Of a stretch of 64,000 nucleotides of DNA, positions 52,708 through 61,216 are shown piece by piece. Each line of letters begins with the position of its first letter. Position 1 is the stretch's first letter. The DNA comes from CAWHHZ01 sp963829355. GTDB lineage: Bacteria; Acidobacteriota; Thermoanaerobaculia; Gp7-AA8; JAHWKK01. The notes below the pieces were generated by a model. The model had not been told where the DNA came from. It saw only the letters and a program-made list of their open reading frames with translations, and did no database searches. The position numbers and the translations under genes were made by a program. The stretch is from the NCBI GenBank assembly GCA_963829355.1, contig CAWHHZ010000013.1, positions 310,001 through 374,000 of the forward strand, given 5' to 3'.

Positions 52708-52983
52708 CTAGCCGCCCGAGAAGGCGGCGATCATCTCGACTTCGTCGCCGTTCCGCAGAGGCGTCGCACGCTCGCCGTGGAGGATCATGGCCCCGTTGAC
52801 GGCGAAGTTGTAGAGCTCGTCGTTCGTTGTGGCGAAGCCGGGTACGCGTTGCTCGAGCAGGTCGACCAGCTCTCCGAGCGTCTGAACGGGCGTGTCGATC
52901 ATGATCATCGCACCGTTCTCTTCGCGTAGCGGCTCCGGAAGACGGACAGTGATTCGGAAGGTCTCGGGGACGGCGTCCGTCAC
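52708..52983 (-). CDS. MoaD/ThiS-family sulfur carrier protein
   Basis: The 91-residue protein has the ubiquitin-like MoaD fold with a C-terminal FSGG, the Gly-Gly used for thiocarboxylation. It starts at a GTG (52983) that overlaps the AOR stop (GTGA), so it is co-translated with the aldehyde:ferredoxin oxidoreductase gene. It probably supplies dithiolene sulfur for the pterin cofactor of that enzyme. The C-terminal motif GDEVEMIAAFSGG is intact. Confidence 0.9.
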   Translation of the reverse strand: MTDAVPETFRITVRLPEPLREENGAMIMIDTPVQTLGELVDLLEQRVPGFATTNDELYNFAVNGAMILHGERATPLRNGDEVEMIAAFSGG

Positions 52984-54950
52984 CGCGCGGGAGCTCCGGC
53001 CACGATGCTCGTCAGTCGCGCGTTCCACTCCGGTACGGGTACGCCTTCTTCAGTCAGATTCGACAGCCGGTAGAACTTCGTCAGAAGCTGATCGAACTGT
53101 TCGCGGTCGATCAACTCCCCCTTGTACGGGCCGGTGGAGATCGGTTCCTCGAACCATCGGCGAGGCAGAGTGTCGTCGGCGCGTGTCACGCCAAGTCTGC
53201 TGTTGATGAGCCTCTCGAGACCCATGATGTCGAGACCCACCTGATCGAGATCTGCCTCGCTCTTGTGCATGTCGACAACGTTCTCGAGCTGGGCGATGAA
53301 CTCCTCGTATCCGGGAAGGGACGGTGAGTTGAAGAGCTTCGTCGTGAACCGGCACATGCCGACGGAGTCCCCGACCGCATACGTGTTCTCGCACTTGCGG
53401 ACAGCGATCTCTTTGCCTTCGTAGCTGTTCGGTTCCGCGCTTACGACTCCACCGTAGAGTTCCTGTTTGAAGGCGGGATCGTCGTTGATCTTTGCATTGA
53501 TCTCGAGTGTCACCCGGTTACGCAGGTGGTCCATTCCTCTTGTCGCCACTGCGAGTCCGAGCGCAAACGCCTTGAGGATGCGTGCGTCGTGCGGGTCGCT
53601 CTGTGCGAGTCCCTTCACAGCCATGAGGTAGTCGAGAGCTTTCTCCGGATAGTGGCCGTTCGCAACGGCGCGCGTCGAGTCCGCGAGCACGTTACCGAAA
53701 CCTTCGCGCCGGCTGATCATGAAGAGGAGCTTCTCGACGAGCTTCGCGTCCCCCCAGTGCAGCTCGAGCCCACCAGTATCCTCGGCGGTAATCAGCCCCT
53801 TCTCGTAGAGCTCCATTGCCCACGAGAGCGCCGCGCCTGTCGAGGAGGTGTCGAGTCCCAGGTCGTTGCAGATGTTGTTGAGCCGCAGGACTTCGGTCAC
53901 CTCGGTGATCCCGATGTTCGGACCGAACTTGCCGAGCGTCACGTACTCCGGACCGTCACCCTTGACGTAGCGGTCCTGGGGAGTCGATTCATTGCCGGTC
54001 ATGTCGTTGAGAGGTCGGCAGTTGACCGGGCAGGCGAAGCAACCGACCAGTCCCGGACGGAACGGGTCGATGTTCTCAGCATCGAGCTTGTCGGTCCAGA
54101 CGGTCTCGCTGTTATTTTTCGTCCCCATTGCCGCGATGAGTCGGGACGGCTTGTAGAGGAACGGCGTACCGCGCTTCTTGAGGGCGTTCTTGACGACGGA
54201 CGTGCTCAGGAGCTTGAGGGCGATGTCGCGGTTCTTTCCCTTGTGCGGCTGGTGGGGTGTGAGGTCGTGTCCCTTCCCCTTGAGAAGAATCGCCTTGAGT
54301 CCGAGCGATCCCATCTTCGCGCCCGATCCGCCCCGCGCCCAGATCGCTTTGGGGCCTGCCATGATGCCGGAGGTGAGAACCAGATTCTCTCCCGCGTTCG
54401 TGATCGCCGCGAGTCCGAAGTCGCGCCCTTCCTTTCCGTCGAAATCAGTGGAGATCGCCTCGCGAAGGTCGATGTTGTCCATGCCGGAGTAGCGGGAGGC
54501 GTCGATAAACTCCACCTCACCCTTCTCGAGCTTCAGCATCGTCGGTGCAGCGGCCTTTCCGTGGATCACGAGATGATCGAACCCGCCGAGCTTCATGAAC
54601 GAGGGGAAGAAGTCGCCGGCATTGGAGTCGAGTATGACGCCGGTCTCGGGAGACCACGAGGTCACGTTGCCTCGCGATGCCGATGGAAGCATCGATGTCA
54701 GAATCCCGGTGCCGTAGATGAGTGGGATATCGGGATGAAGAGGGGTGAGCGATTCGTCGAGAAGGTTGTAGAGGAGAAACATGTTGACGCCGCGCCCACC
54801 GAGGAACGTCTCGGCGACATTCCGAGGAATCCAGCCTCGCCGGACATCCTGATGCTCGAGATCAATGAACAGCGTCTGTCCCTGCGTGGGGTACTGCGGC
54901 TCCTGAGCGAGCCGGGTGAGCAGCGAATCGATTCTCTCTCGTGCAGACAT
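52980..54950 (-). CDS. Tungsten-containing aldehyde:ferredoxin oxidoreductase
   Basis: The approximately 656-residue enzyme oxidises aldehydes with ferredoxin using a bis-tungstopterin and a [4Fe-4S] cluster. Seen: AETFLGGRGVNMFLLYNLL, SASRGNVTSWSPETG, CFACPVNC (CxxCxxxC) in the middle and a fourth cysteine in SVGMCRF. Full family length. The ATG at 54950 (MSARERIDSL) is preferred; 54968 is possible. With the coupled MoaD-like gene it forms a two-gene operon. No dedicated ferredoxin or tungstate transporter is near. Confidence 0.93.
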   Translation of the reverse strand: MSARERIDSLLTRLAQEPQYPTQGQTLFIDLEHQDVRRGWIPRNVAETFLGGRGVNMFLLYNLLDESLTPLHPDIPLIYGTGILTSMLPSASRGNVTSWSPETGVILDSNAGDFFPSFMKLGGFDHLVIHGKAAAPTMLKLEKGEVEFIDASRYSGMDNIDLREAISTDFDGKEGRDFGLAAITNAGENLVLTSGIMAGPKAIWARGGSGAKMGSLGLKAILLKGKGHDLTPHQPHKGKNRDIALKLLSTSVVKNALKKRGTPFLYKPSRLIAAMGTKNNSETVWTDKLDAENIDPFRPGLVGCFACPVNCRPLNDMTGNESTPQDRYVKGDGPEYVTLGKFGPNIGITEVTEVLRLNNICNDLGLDTSSTGAALSWAMELYEKGLITAEDTGGLELHWGDAKLVEKLLFMISRREGFGNVLADSTRAVANGHYPEKALDYLMAVKGLAQSDPHDARILKAFALGLAVATRGMDHLRNRVTLEINAKINDDPAFKQELYGGVVSAEPNSYEGKEIAVRKCENTYAVGDSVGMCRFTTKLFNSPSLPGYEEFIAQLENVVDMHKSEADLDQVGLDIMGLERLINSRLGVTRADDTLPRRWFEEPISTGPYKGELIDREQFDQLLTKFYRLSNLTEEGVPVPEWNARLTSIVAGAPAR

Positions 54951-55395
54951 GGGTGGATTGTAGAACATGGGGTGGGGCGGGGAGTGTTCCGGGGGGAGAG
55001 AGAGGGTTCAAAGGTTCAAGGGTTCAAGAGTTCAAGGGTTCAAGGTTCAAGGGTTCAAAAGTTCAAAGTGGCCGGAGGCTTGTCATCCTGAGCGAAGGAT
55101 CGCGTACGGCATGATTCGCTTTAAGGTGATATGAATCCACGCGATCCTCGACGTCCTTCCGTCGATCCGGGCTAGAGGCTGTGGAAGGAACGCGTACGGC
55201 GATCGGCGAGCTCCGCTTTAACTTCCGCGGTGGTGGTTACGGCCTGACTCCACGCGACTCGTCGTCATCGAGGAACCACCGCGACTCCTCCTCATTCCTT
55301 GAGCTCGAACCGTAAGCCCACCAGCGCAGGGCATGCCGGATTTTTTCACGGCCTCTCAGGATGACAGCCCGAAGGTATCTTCAGAGCAGGTATTT
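54951..55395. repeat. Repeat-filled intergenic region
   Basis: No gene is seen. Positions 55006-55071 hold at least seven units of GGTTCAAG. A REP-like element runs from GTCATCCTGAGCGAAGGATC at 55082 to CTCAGGATGAC ending at 55365. Its right part 55259-55365 is the second copy of the 108-bp block at 6531-6639. An inverted pair CCGCGGTGGTGGTT / AACCACCGCG lies inside. Confidence 0.8.
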
Positions 55396-56004
55396 TCAGC
55401 GCAGTGAAGGATCGCCGGAATCCTCCAGCCGCGTCATCGTCAGCCGGAGTGCGCCGACGATCAGGAGAGCTCCACCCAGGCCGGACCAGAGGCTCCGATA
55501 CTCCCACCCCGCCCACAGTGCGAGGATGCCGAACGTCAGGAGCAGAAATGCCCAGAGCCGCAGGAATGCCACCGTAGTCGAAGCCCAGACGTGGCCGCAG
55601 TTCAGACACCGTGTCTGCCGGGGCCGGGTCAGAAGAGGAAAGCCCAGCAGCAGCCATGAGAGGTACGTTGCGCGCCGCTTCGGAGGAATGTATTCGAGTC
55701 GATCGGAGTCGCAGACCGGACAGGCTTCATCATCCTGCTGGTTCAGCCCGTCGGGATCGAGAGCCTCATCGTCGAATTTCATCGAGTTGAGAATCTCGAT
55801 CGCCCTTACCTCGTCCTCAGAAGACACCTGAAGTCTCAGCCCACGAACTGCATTGCGATAGAGCCAGTTCTGCACCACGAGATTTTCATCCTGGACGAAT
55901 GCGCGGATGCCTTCCGCCTCGAGCCGCCCCCGCGCGATCTCTGCTTCCATGACGTGATCGAACACGGCGATCGTGGCGGGCACTGGTCCATTGGGCTGTT
56001 CCAT
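55396..56004 (-). CDS. DUF2007-type domain plus zinc-ribbon membrane protein
   Basis: The 202-residue protein starts with a signal-transducing-protein-like (DUF2007) domain (VFDHVMEAEIARGRLEAEGIRAFVQDE ... RLQVSSEDEVRAIEIL), then a zinc ribbon made of CPVC and CLNC pairs, and two C-terminal transmembrane helices. It has no neighbour on its operon; the adjacent phospholipase gene is on the same strand 102 bp upstream. Function is unknown. Confidence 0.8.
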   Translation of the reverse strand: MEQPNGPVPATIAVFDHVMEAEIARGRLEAEGIRAFVQDENLVVQNWLYRNAVRGLRLQVSSEDEVRAIEILNSMKFDDEALDPDGLNQQDDEACPVCDSDRLEYIPPKRRATYLSWLLLGFPLLTRPRQTRCLNCGHVWASTTVAFLRLWAFLLLTFGILALWAGWEYRSLWSGLGGALLIVGALRLTMTRLEDSGDPSLR

Positions 56005-56037
56005 GTTTCTAATCGTACCAAGAGCGGTTGCACCCCC

Positions 56038-56103
56038 AGCCGACTGACGACTGTCGACTGACGACTGATGACTGACGACTGACGACTGAAGACTGAAGAC
56101 TGC
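56038..56103. repeat. GACTGAC short tandem repeat
   Basis: About nine units of GACTGAC / GACGACT / GAAGACT fill the gap between the phospholipase stop (56107) and the next gene. The same unit occurs at 6670-6693. Confidence 0.8.
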
Positions 56104-56106
56104 CTC

Positions 56107-57390
56107 TCAGATGAACCGCGAGAGGATCCAGCCTGTGATCTCGGCGGCTCGGGCGGGGAGACCGCGTCCCTCGACGTGCTCGAGCGTTACTTCCTTCGCG
56201 TGGGCGATGTCGTTGAGAAAGACCTCGTGAAGTTTCTCGCCGAAGCGGCGGTTCTTGACGATCAGGGCGACCTCGTCGTTGAGCATCATCGAGCGGTTGT
56301 CGAAGTTCACGGTGCCCACGGAAGACCAGACCTTGTCGACCACGAGCGTCTTTGCGTGGACCATGCACGGCTCGTATTCATAGATGCGGATGCCGCGGGA
56401 CAGGAGGCGCTGGTACTGCGACCTCGAAGCCCAGAAAGCGAGACGCGAGTCGCTGTTGCGCCCGGGAGTGAGCACACGGACGTCGACACCTCGCTCCACA
56501 GCGCGTCCGAGCTCCTCACTCATCGAGAGTGGCGGGACAAAATAAGGATTTGTGATGTAGAGAGTCTCTCTTGCTCCGGTGATCGAAGTCATGAAGAATC
56601 GCTCCGACTTCGTGCTGCCGAGCGAGGGTGTGGCGTACATGACTCCGGCGAGCATGTCACCGCACTGAGTCTCGTCGTCGAGCAGGAAGATCTCATCCCC
56701 CATCAGGAGGTCGCCCGTCGCTTCGGCCCAGTTCACGATGAACGAGGCCTGAAGCTGATCGACTGCAGAGCCGCAGAAACGCACGTTCGTATCGCGCCAC
56801 TCGTTGCTGCTGCAGCCTCCGCCCATCCACTCGTCGGCGATTCCGAACCCTCCCGTCCAGCCGATCTCACCGTCGATCACCACCGAGCGGACGTGCATCC
56901 GCTGCTGGAGCTTGTAGAGGGTGTTCCATTTAATCGGTCGGAACATCGCGACCTCGACTCCTGCCTCGCGAAGTCGTTTGCGGTAGGCGCGGCTGAGCGG
57001 AAACGATCCGAAGAAGTCGAAGAGGAACAGCACCTTCACTCCCGCCTGAGCGCGTTCGATCAGTACATCTGCGAGCCTCTCCGCGAGTTGGCCTTTGCTG
57101 AAAAAGTACACGTGCCATGTAATGAGACGCTTTGCGTTCGACAGATCTTCGAACAATCGATCGTAAGTCTGCTCACCGTTGAGCGCGAGCTCGACCTCAT
57201 TGCCCTTCCAGAGGACGGTGTCAGTGAGAAGCTTGAAGTTCTCGTTGAAGATCTCGCTGCTGACGGAAAAGTCGCGGTTCCCCTGGCCGAGCTTCCGGAT
57301 GTTCTTTGCTTCGGTGCCTCGCCCGAGATACGTGAGGGTGAAGATGATGAGGACGATGAACGTGATGAGCAGCGCGATATTCGAGAGCAT
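56107..57390 (-). CDS. Phospholipase D/cardiolipin-synthase-like protein
   Basis: The 427-residue protein has one N-terminal transmembrane helix and two HKD-type repeats. The second is canonical (VHAKTLVVDKVWSSVGTVNFDNRS). The first reads MHVRSVVIDGEIGWTGGFG, with Arg in place of the Lys. Such enzymes join phosphatidylglycerol units into cardiolipin or act on other phospholipids at the membrane. The ATG at 57390 overlaps the upstream MFS stop by 1 bp (TGATG), so it ends a coupled operon with App1 and the kinase. Confidence 0.87.
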   Translation of the reverse strand: MLSNIALLITFIVLIIFTLTYLGRGTEAKNIRKLGQGNRDFSVSSEIFNENFKLLTDTVLWKGNEVELALNGEQTYDRLFEDLSNAKRLITWHVYFFSKGQLAERLADVLIERAQAGVKVLFLFDFFGSFPLSRAYRKRLREAGVEVAMFRPIKWNTLYKLQQRMHVRSVVIDGEIGWTGGFGIADEWMGGGCSSNEWRDTNVRFCGSAVDQLQASFIVNWAEATGDLLMGDEIFLLDDETQCGDMLAGVMYATPSLGSTKSERFFMTSITGARETLYITNPYFVPPLSMSEELGRAVERGVDVRVLTPGRNSDSRLAFWASRSQYQRLLSRGIRIYEYEPCMVHAKTLVVDKVWSSVGTVNFDNRSMMLNDEVALIVKNRRFGEKLHEVFLNDIAHAKEVTLEHVEGRGLPARAAEITGWILSRFI

Positions 57391-58673
57391 CAGATGTCCG
57401 CGGCCGCCGCTGCAGCCTTTCCTTCCTTCTCGTTGATGGACAGGAGCACGAGCAGCCCGAAGACGAAGAATGCGACGATCGAGCCCATTGCGACACGCTG
57501 ACTGTTCGTGGCTCCCACAATCAGTCCATAGGTGAGCGGTCCAGCCACCGATGCGAGCCGCCCGGAGAACGCGAAGAAGCCGAACCATTCGCTCCGTTTC
57601 GATCGGGGGGTGAAGGAGCCGAGGAGACTTCGGCTGGCGGCCTGATTCGGACCGACCATCGCGCCGAGAATCAATGCTGCAACCCAGAAGGTGGAGCGCG
57701 TCTGTGCCGTCGCGCCGACAATCGTTACTGCAATGAGCACGACGAGGGTGATGACGATCGTCTTCTTTCCGCCGATCCGGTCATCAACGAAGCCGAAGGC
57801 CCACGCTCCGAGCGCCGAGGTGATGTTGATCGCGATGCCCATGACGATCAGCTCGGAAGCGGTCATGCCGAATACGGCCGCGGCGTAGATCGCTGCGAAT
57901 GAGAAGACCGTGACGAGTCCGTCGTTGTAGATCAGCCGGGCGACGATCAGCCGCGCCGCCTGCCGATACGATCTGAGGTGACCCACGGTGCCACGGAGCT
58001 GGCGCCCTGCAGTACGGATCGACTCCCATGTGCGGCTCGAACGAACCTCTGCAGCCGGCCGGAGCAGCAACGGAAGGGCGAAGAGTGCATACCATCCGGC
58101 AACCAGAAGATTCGTCGATCTGACGTGCAGATTGGCGGTCTCGGGCAACCATCCGCGAATCATCCCGAGTGCGAGGATGAGGCAGAGCAGCCCGCCCACA
58201 TAGCCGAGCGCCTGGCCCGCCCCTGAGACTCTGCCGATCGTCCGGTCAGTCGAGACCTCAGGCAGATACGCGTTGTAGAACACGGTCGCCGATTCGAAGG
58301 CGAAGTTTCCGATCACGAACGCCGTGAGCGCGAAGATGACGTCACCGCGCTGCGGAAAAAACAGAGCGACCGACGCGAGAACGCAGATTGCGGTCATCCA
58401 GACGAGAAATGTTCTGCGCCGGCCCGAGACATCGGCGACTGCACCGAGAAACGGCGCCGTCAGGGCGACCAGAATCGAGCTGATGTTGACCGCGTGCGAC
58501 CACTGAACCGTACCGTGGTCCGGATCGGCAGCGATACCCTGGGTAAACCAGGCGCTGAAGATGAACGTGACCACCAGAGTGGTATAGGCGGAGTTGCCGA
58601 AGTCGTAGAACATCCAGGCGAGAGTGTCCGGACGCTTCCAGAACCGCTCCCGCGACTCGTCTTCAGTCGCCAT
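57390..58673 (-). CDS. UMF1/Atg22-type MFS transporter
   Basis: The 427-residue protein has about 12 helices and the UMF1 signature WMFYDFGNSAYTTLVVTFIF at the N-terminus, then ADVSGRRRTFL and NAYLPEV. The family includes the yeast vacuolar effluxer Atg22, and bacterial members are uncharacterised. The ATG at 58673 lies 11 bp inside the end of the preceding receiver-domain frame; its end overlaps the phospholipase gene. Confidence 0.88.
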   Translation of the reverse strand: MATEDESRERFWKRPDTLAWMFYDFGNSAYTTLVVTFIFSAWFTQGIAADPDHGTVQWSHAVNISSILVALTAPFLGAVADVSGRRRTFLVWMTAICVLASVALFFPQRGDVIFALTAFVIGNFAFESATVFYNAYLPEVSTDRTIGRVSGAGQALGYVGGLLCLILALGMIRGWLPETANLHVRSTNLLVAGWYALFALPLLLRPAAEVRSSRTWESIRTAGRQLRGTVGHLRSYRQAARLIVARLIYNDGLVTVFSFAAIYAAAVFGMTASELIVMGIAINITSALGAWAFGFVDDRIGGKKTIVITLVVLIAVTIVGATAQTRSTFWVAALILGAMVGPNQAASRSLLGSFTPRSKRSEWFGFFAFSGRLASVAGPLTYGLIVGATNSQRVAMGSIVAFFVFGLLVLLSINEKEGKAAAAAADI

Positions 58674-59298
58674 CCTGAGGCTCCGAGCTCCTCGTGAGAT
58701 TCCGGATCGCATCCAACAGAGCTTCTGGTTCCAGCGGCTTCATGAGATGGGTATCGTAACCGGCCTCGAGGATTCTGATTCGATCATCGTTGCTCGCATA
58801 GGCCGTCAGTGCGATCGCCGGAATTGAAGATCTCCCGTGGGCACCGCTCCGGAGCTTTCGGATCAGTGCGAGCCCGTCTTCTCCCGGCATCGCAATATCA
58901 CTGACGAGAATGTCGACCGACTCATTCGAGAGGTGGTCGAGAGCCTGTGACGCATTGCGGGCGCTGATGACGCGGGCACCGGAGTGACGCAGGATCGCGC
59001 TCACCATTTGTCGGATCTCCGCATCGTCCTCGGCTACAAGAATCGTGATCCCTGAAAATGACGAGTGCTCCCCAAGGGATTCATGCGACGCTTCAAGATT
59101 GCCACGCGGTCCGATCATCAGCGGGAGCTCGACAGCAAACTCGGCTCCTTGTCCTTTCCCCTGACTTTCTGCCGTCACCGAGCCGCCATGTGCCCGCACG
59201 ATGTAGTCGACGAGTGAGAGCCCCAGGCCCAGACCTCCATAGGTGCGTGTCGTGGTGCCGTCGGCCTGGCGGAATCTCTCGAAGATGTGTGGCAGCAC
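58663..59298 (-). CDS. Kinase fragment 3: G boxes of HATPase and receiver domain
   Basis: This frame holds IFERFRQADGTTTRTYGGLGLGLSL (F and G2 boxes), then a full receiver domain with AEDD, the phospho-acceptor Asp in VSDIAMPGEDG, ALTAYAS and the conserved Lys in HLMKPLEP. The missing link (ITIHDDGEGIDQGV) is upstream of the ATG in the same frame. Confidence 0.8.
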   Translation of the reverse strand: MLPHIFERFRQADGTTTRTYGGLGLGLSLVDYIVRAHGGSVTAESQGKGQGAEFAVELPLMIGPRGNLEASHESLGEHSSFSGITILVAEDDAEIRQMVSAILRHSGARVISARNASQALDHLSNESVDILVSDIAMPGEDGLALIRKLRSGAHGRSSIPAIALTAYASNDDRIRILEAGYDTHLMKPLEPEALLDAIRNLTRSSEPQDGD

Positions 59299-59350
59299 GC
59301 CCTGATCGATCCCCTCGCCGTCGTCGTGAATGGTGATTCTCGCGACTCCG

Positions 59351-61216
59351 TCAATGCTGGCTGGCCTCGACGTCGATTCTGCCTCCGCTGTTCGTGAATT
59401 TTACGGCGTTAGAAAGGAGATTCCACATGACCTGCTGGAGGCGTTGCGGATCGCCACTGATGATGATCGGTCCATCAGGCATGCTGGAGCTCAGCTCGAT
59501 CTGCTTCGACTCGATCGAAGGCCACACGGACTCGATGGCTGCTTCGATGACTTCGACCAGATCGATCTGGCGCTTGTCGATCTTCATCTTGCCGGTGGCG
59601 ATTCTCGAAACATCCAGAATGTCTTCGACGAGTTGGGCCTGCGACCTCGCGCTTCGAGAGATCGCTTCGATCGCCTCGCGGTACTCGTCATCATCGAGAT
59701 CTCCGAGCTGGAGCATTCTGACCCAGCCGACGATTGCCGTCATGGGAGTCCGGAGCTCGTGGGAGAGGTTGGCGAGGAACTGATCTTTTGCGACATTCGC
59801 CTCTTCGGCACGACGGCGATCGCGCTGCGCCTCGGCGTGGATCATCGCGTTGTCGATTGCGACGGCCGTCTGTGCGGCGAGACCGGAGACGGCGTTGCGA
59901 GTCCTCTCGCCGAAGGTTCCACCGGCGCGGCGGCTCACGACCAGAGCACCCACTACTGTACCGAATCGAGAGACGACCGGGACGGCGAGAACGCCTTCGC
60001 CTTCCTGATCCATCTGCTGTTCCGGCTCTGCGGTGATGTCCGAGAACGCTCGCTGCACAATCGGATGATCCCGCGTGATCGTCACGGGTGAGCTCTCCAG
60101 GTCGCGACCCAGTCCGCTCCAGGTAGAGTCGGATCCGGCGGCCGGATCTCTGTAGAAGAAGCTGCCCACATCGGCTGATGCGAGAGCGGTGGCAGCCTCC
60201 GTAACTGCCTCGAGCACCTTCGAAACCTCCAGCTCTGCCGATACCACCTGCTGCACACGATTGAGGGTCTCGAGCGTGTCCTTCTGCTCGATCAACTGAA
60301 CCTCCATGTGTTTTCTCTCGGAGAGATCCAGGACGAAGCCGACCCAGTCATGAGACGGACCCTCCACGGAGGCCATCCCCATCAGGGCGGGAGCCTCGGT
60401 CTGATCGGGCCGGATGAAGATATGTTCATAAGGGCCGAAGCGGCCATGCCGCTCGATCTCGTCGAATGCGTACCGTGAAAGGCCTGCGGACGTTTCGGCC
60501 GAGAGAGCATTGAGGGTGAGCGGACCCTCACGAAATGTGCTGTGGTCGAGTCCGAGCATCGTGAGAAATGCGTCGTTCGCTTCCACGATCGTTCCGTCGG
60601 TCTTCCCGAGGACGATTCCGATGATGTTCGCCTCAACGAGTCTTCGAACTCTGGTCTCCGATTGCCGGAGCTCTCTCTCGGATTTCCGGAGATCGTTCAG
60701 AGCTCTCTCGGCGGCGACTCTCGCGCTCGTCTGGCCGCGGGTCAACAGAAACAGCACGAGGCTGAGAAGGAAACCGATGATTCCGATCCATCGAGCGTTG
60801 ATCTGGCGATCGCCGTGGGTGAATCCCGGAAGGCTCACAACTTCGAGGGTCCATATCCTGCCGGCCACGCGGAGGTGTGTCGTGGTGAGATGCGGCTTTC
60901 CTGGTGCTGATACTGCCTCGCTCCAGTTCGCAGACTGGTGAAGAAGCCTCTCCGGATCCGCACGGGACCCATCGAAAATTCTGAATTCCACTGCGGGAGG
61001 CAGCGGATCAAATATGTTCTCGAGGAGGTCGTCGGCTCGGAACGCAGCGTACACGAAGCCTGACAGCGCGGCGCGCCTCTGATCGAGCGAGCCGGGAATC
61101 TCGTCCGGTTGCGTAGAGGGGGAGATAGACCAGAAATCCGGACTGAACGTCTTCGTCGATCTCCTGAACGAGCTGTACCACGCCGCTCGCTGCGGCGGCA
61201 CCGGTATCTCTTGCAC
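59351..61216 (-). CDS. Kinase fragment 2: end of CHASE, TM2, PAS, GAF, HisKA, start of HATPase
   Basis: Genuine coding begins near 61111 (QPDEIPGSLDQRRAALSGFVYAAF). It includes RRLVEANIIGIVLGKTDGTI (PAS), a GAF domain near VLEAVTEAATALASADVG, the phospho-acceptor His in LSHELRTPM and NLLSNAVKFTNSGGRI (N box), then stops at 59351 after the third break. Confidence 0.8.
   Translation of the reverse strand: MQEIPVPPQRAAWYSSFRRSTKTFSPDFWSISPSTQPDEIPGSLDQRRAALSGFVYAAFRADDLLENIFDPLPPAVEFRIFDGSRADPERLLHQSANWSEAVSAPGKPHLTTTHLRVAGRIWTLEVVSLPGFTHGDRQINARWIGIIGFLLSLVLFLLTRGQTSARVAAERALNDLRKSERELRQSETRVRRLVEANIIGIVLGKTDGTIVEANDAFLTMLGLDHSTFREGPLTLNALSAETSAGLSRYAFDEIERHGRFGPYEHIFIRPDQTEAPALMGMASVEGPSHDWVGFVLDLSERKHMEVQLIEQKDTLETLNRVQQVVSAELEVSKVLEAVTEAATALASADVGSFFYRDPAAGSDSTWSGLGRDLESSPVTITRDHPIVQRAFSDITAEPEQQMDQEGEGVLAVPVVSRFGTVVGALVVSRRAGGTFGERTRNAVSGLAAQTAVAIDNAMIHAEAQRDRRRAEEANVAKDQFLANLSHELRTPMTAIVGWVRMLQLGDLDDDEYREAIEAISRSARSQAQLVEDILDVSRIATGKMKIDKRQIDLVEVIEAAIESVWPSIESKQIELSSSMPDGPIIISGDPQRLQQVMWNLLSNAVKFTNSGGRIDVEASQH

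Noticed and set aside
53526..55091. Plus-strand open frame of 521 codons over the AOR gene
   Set aside because: Antisense shadow of a well-recognised AOR; its product has no fold signals.
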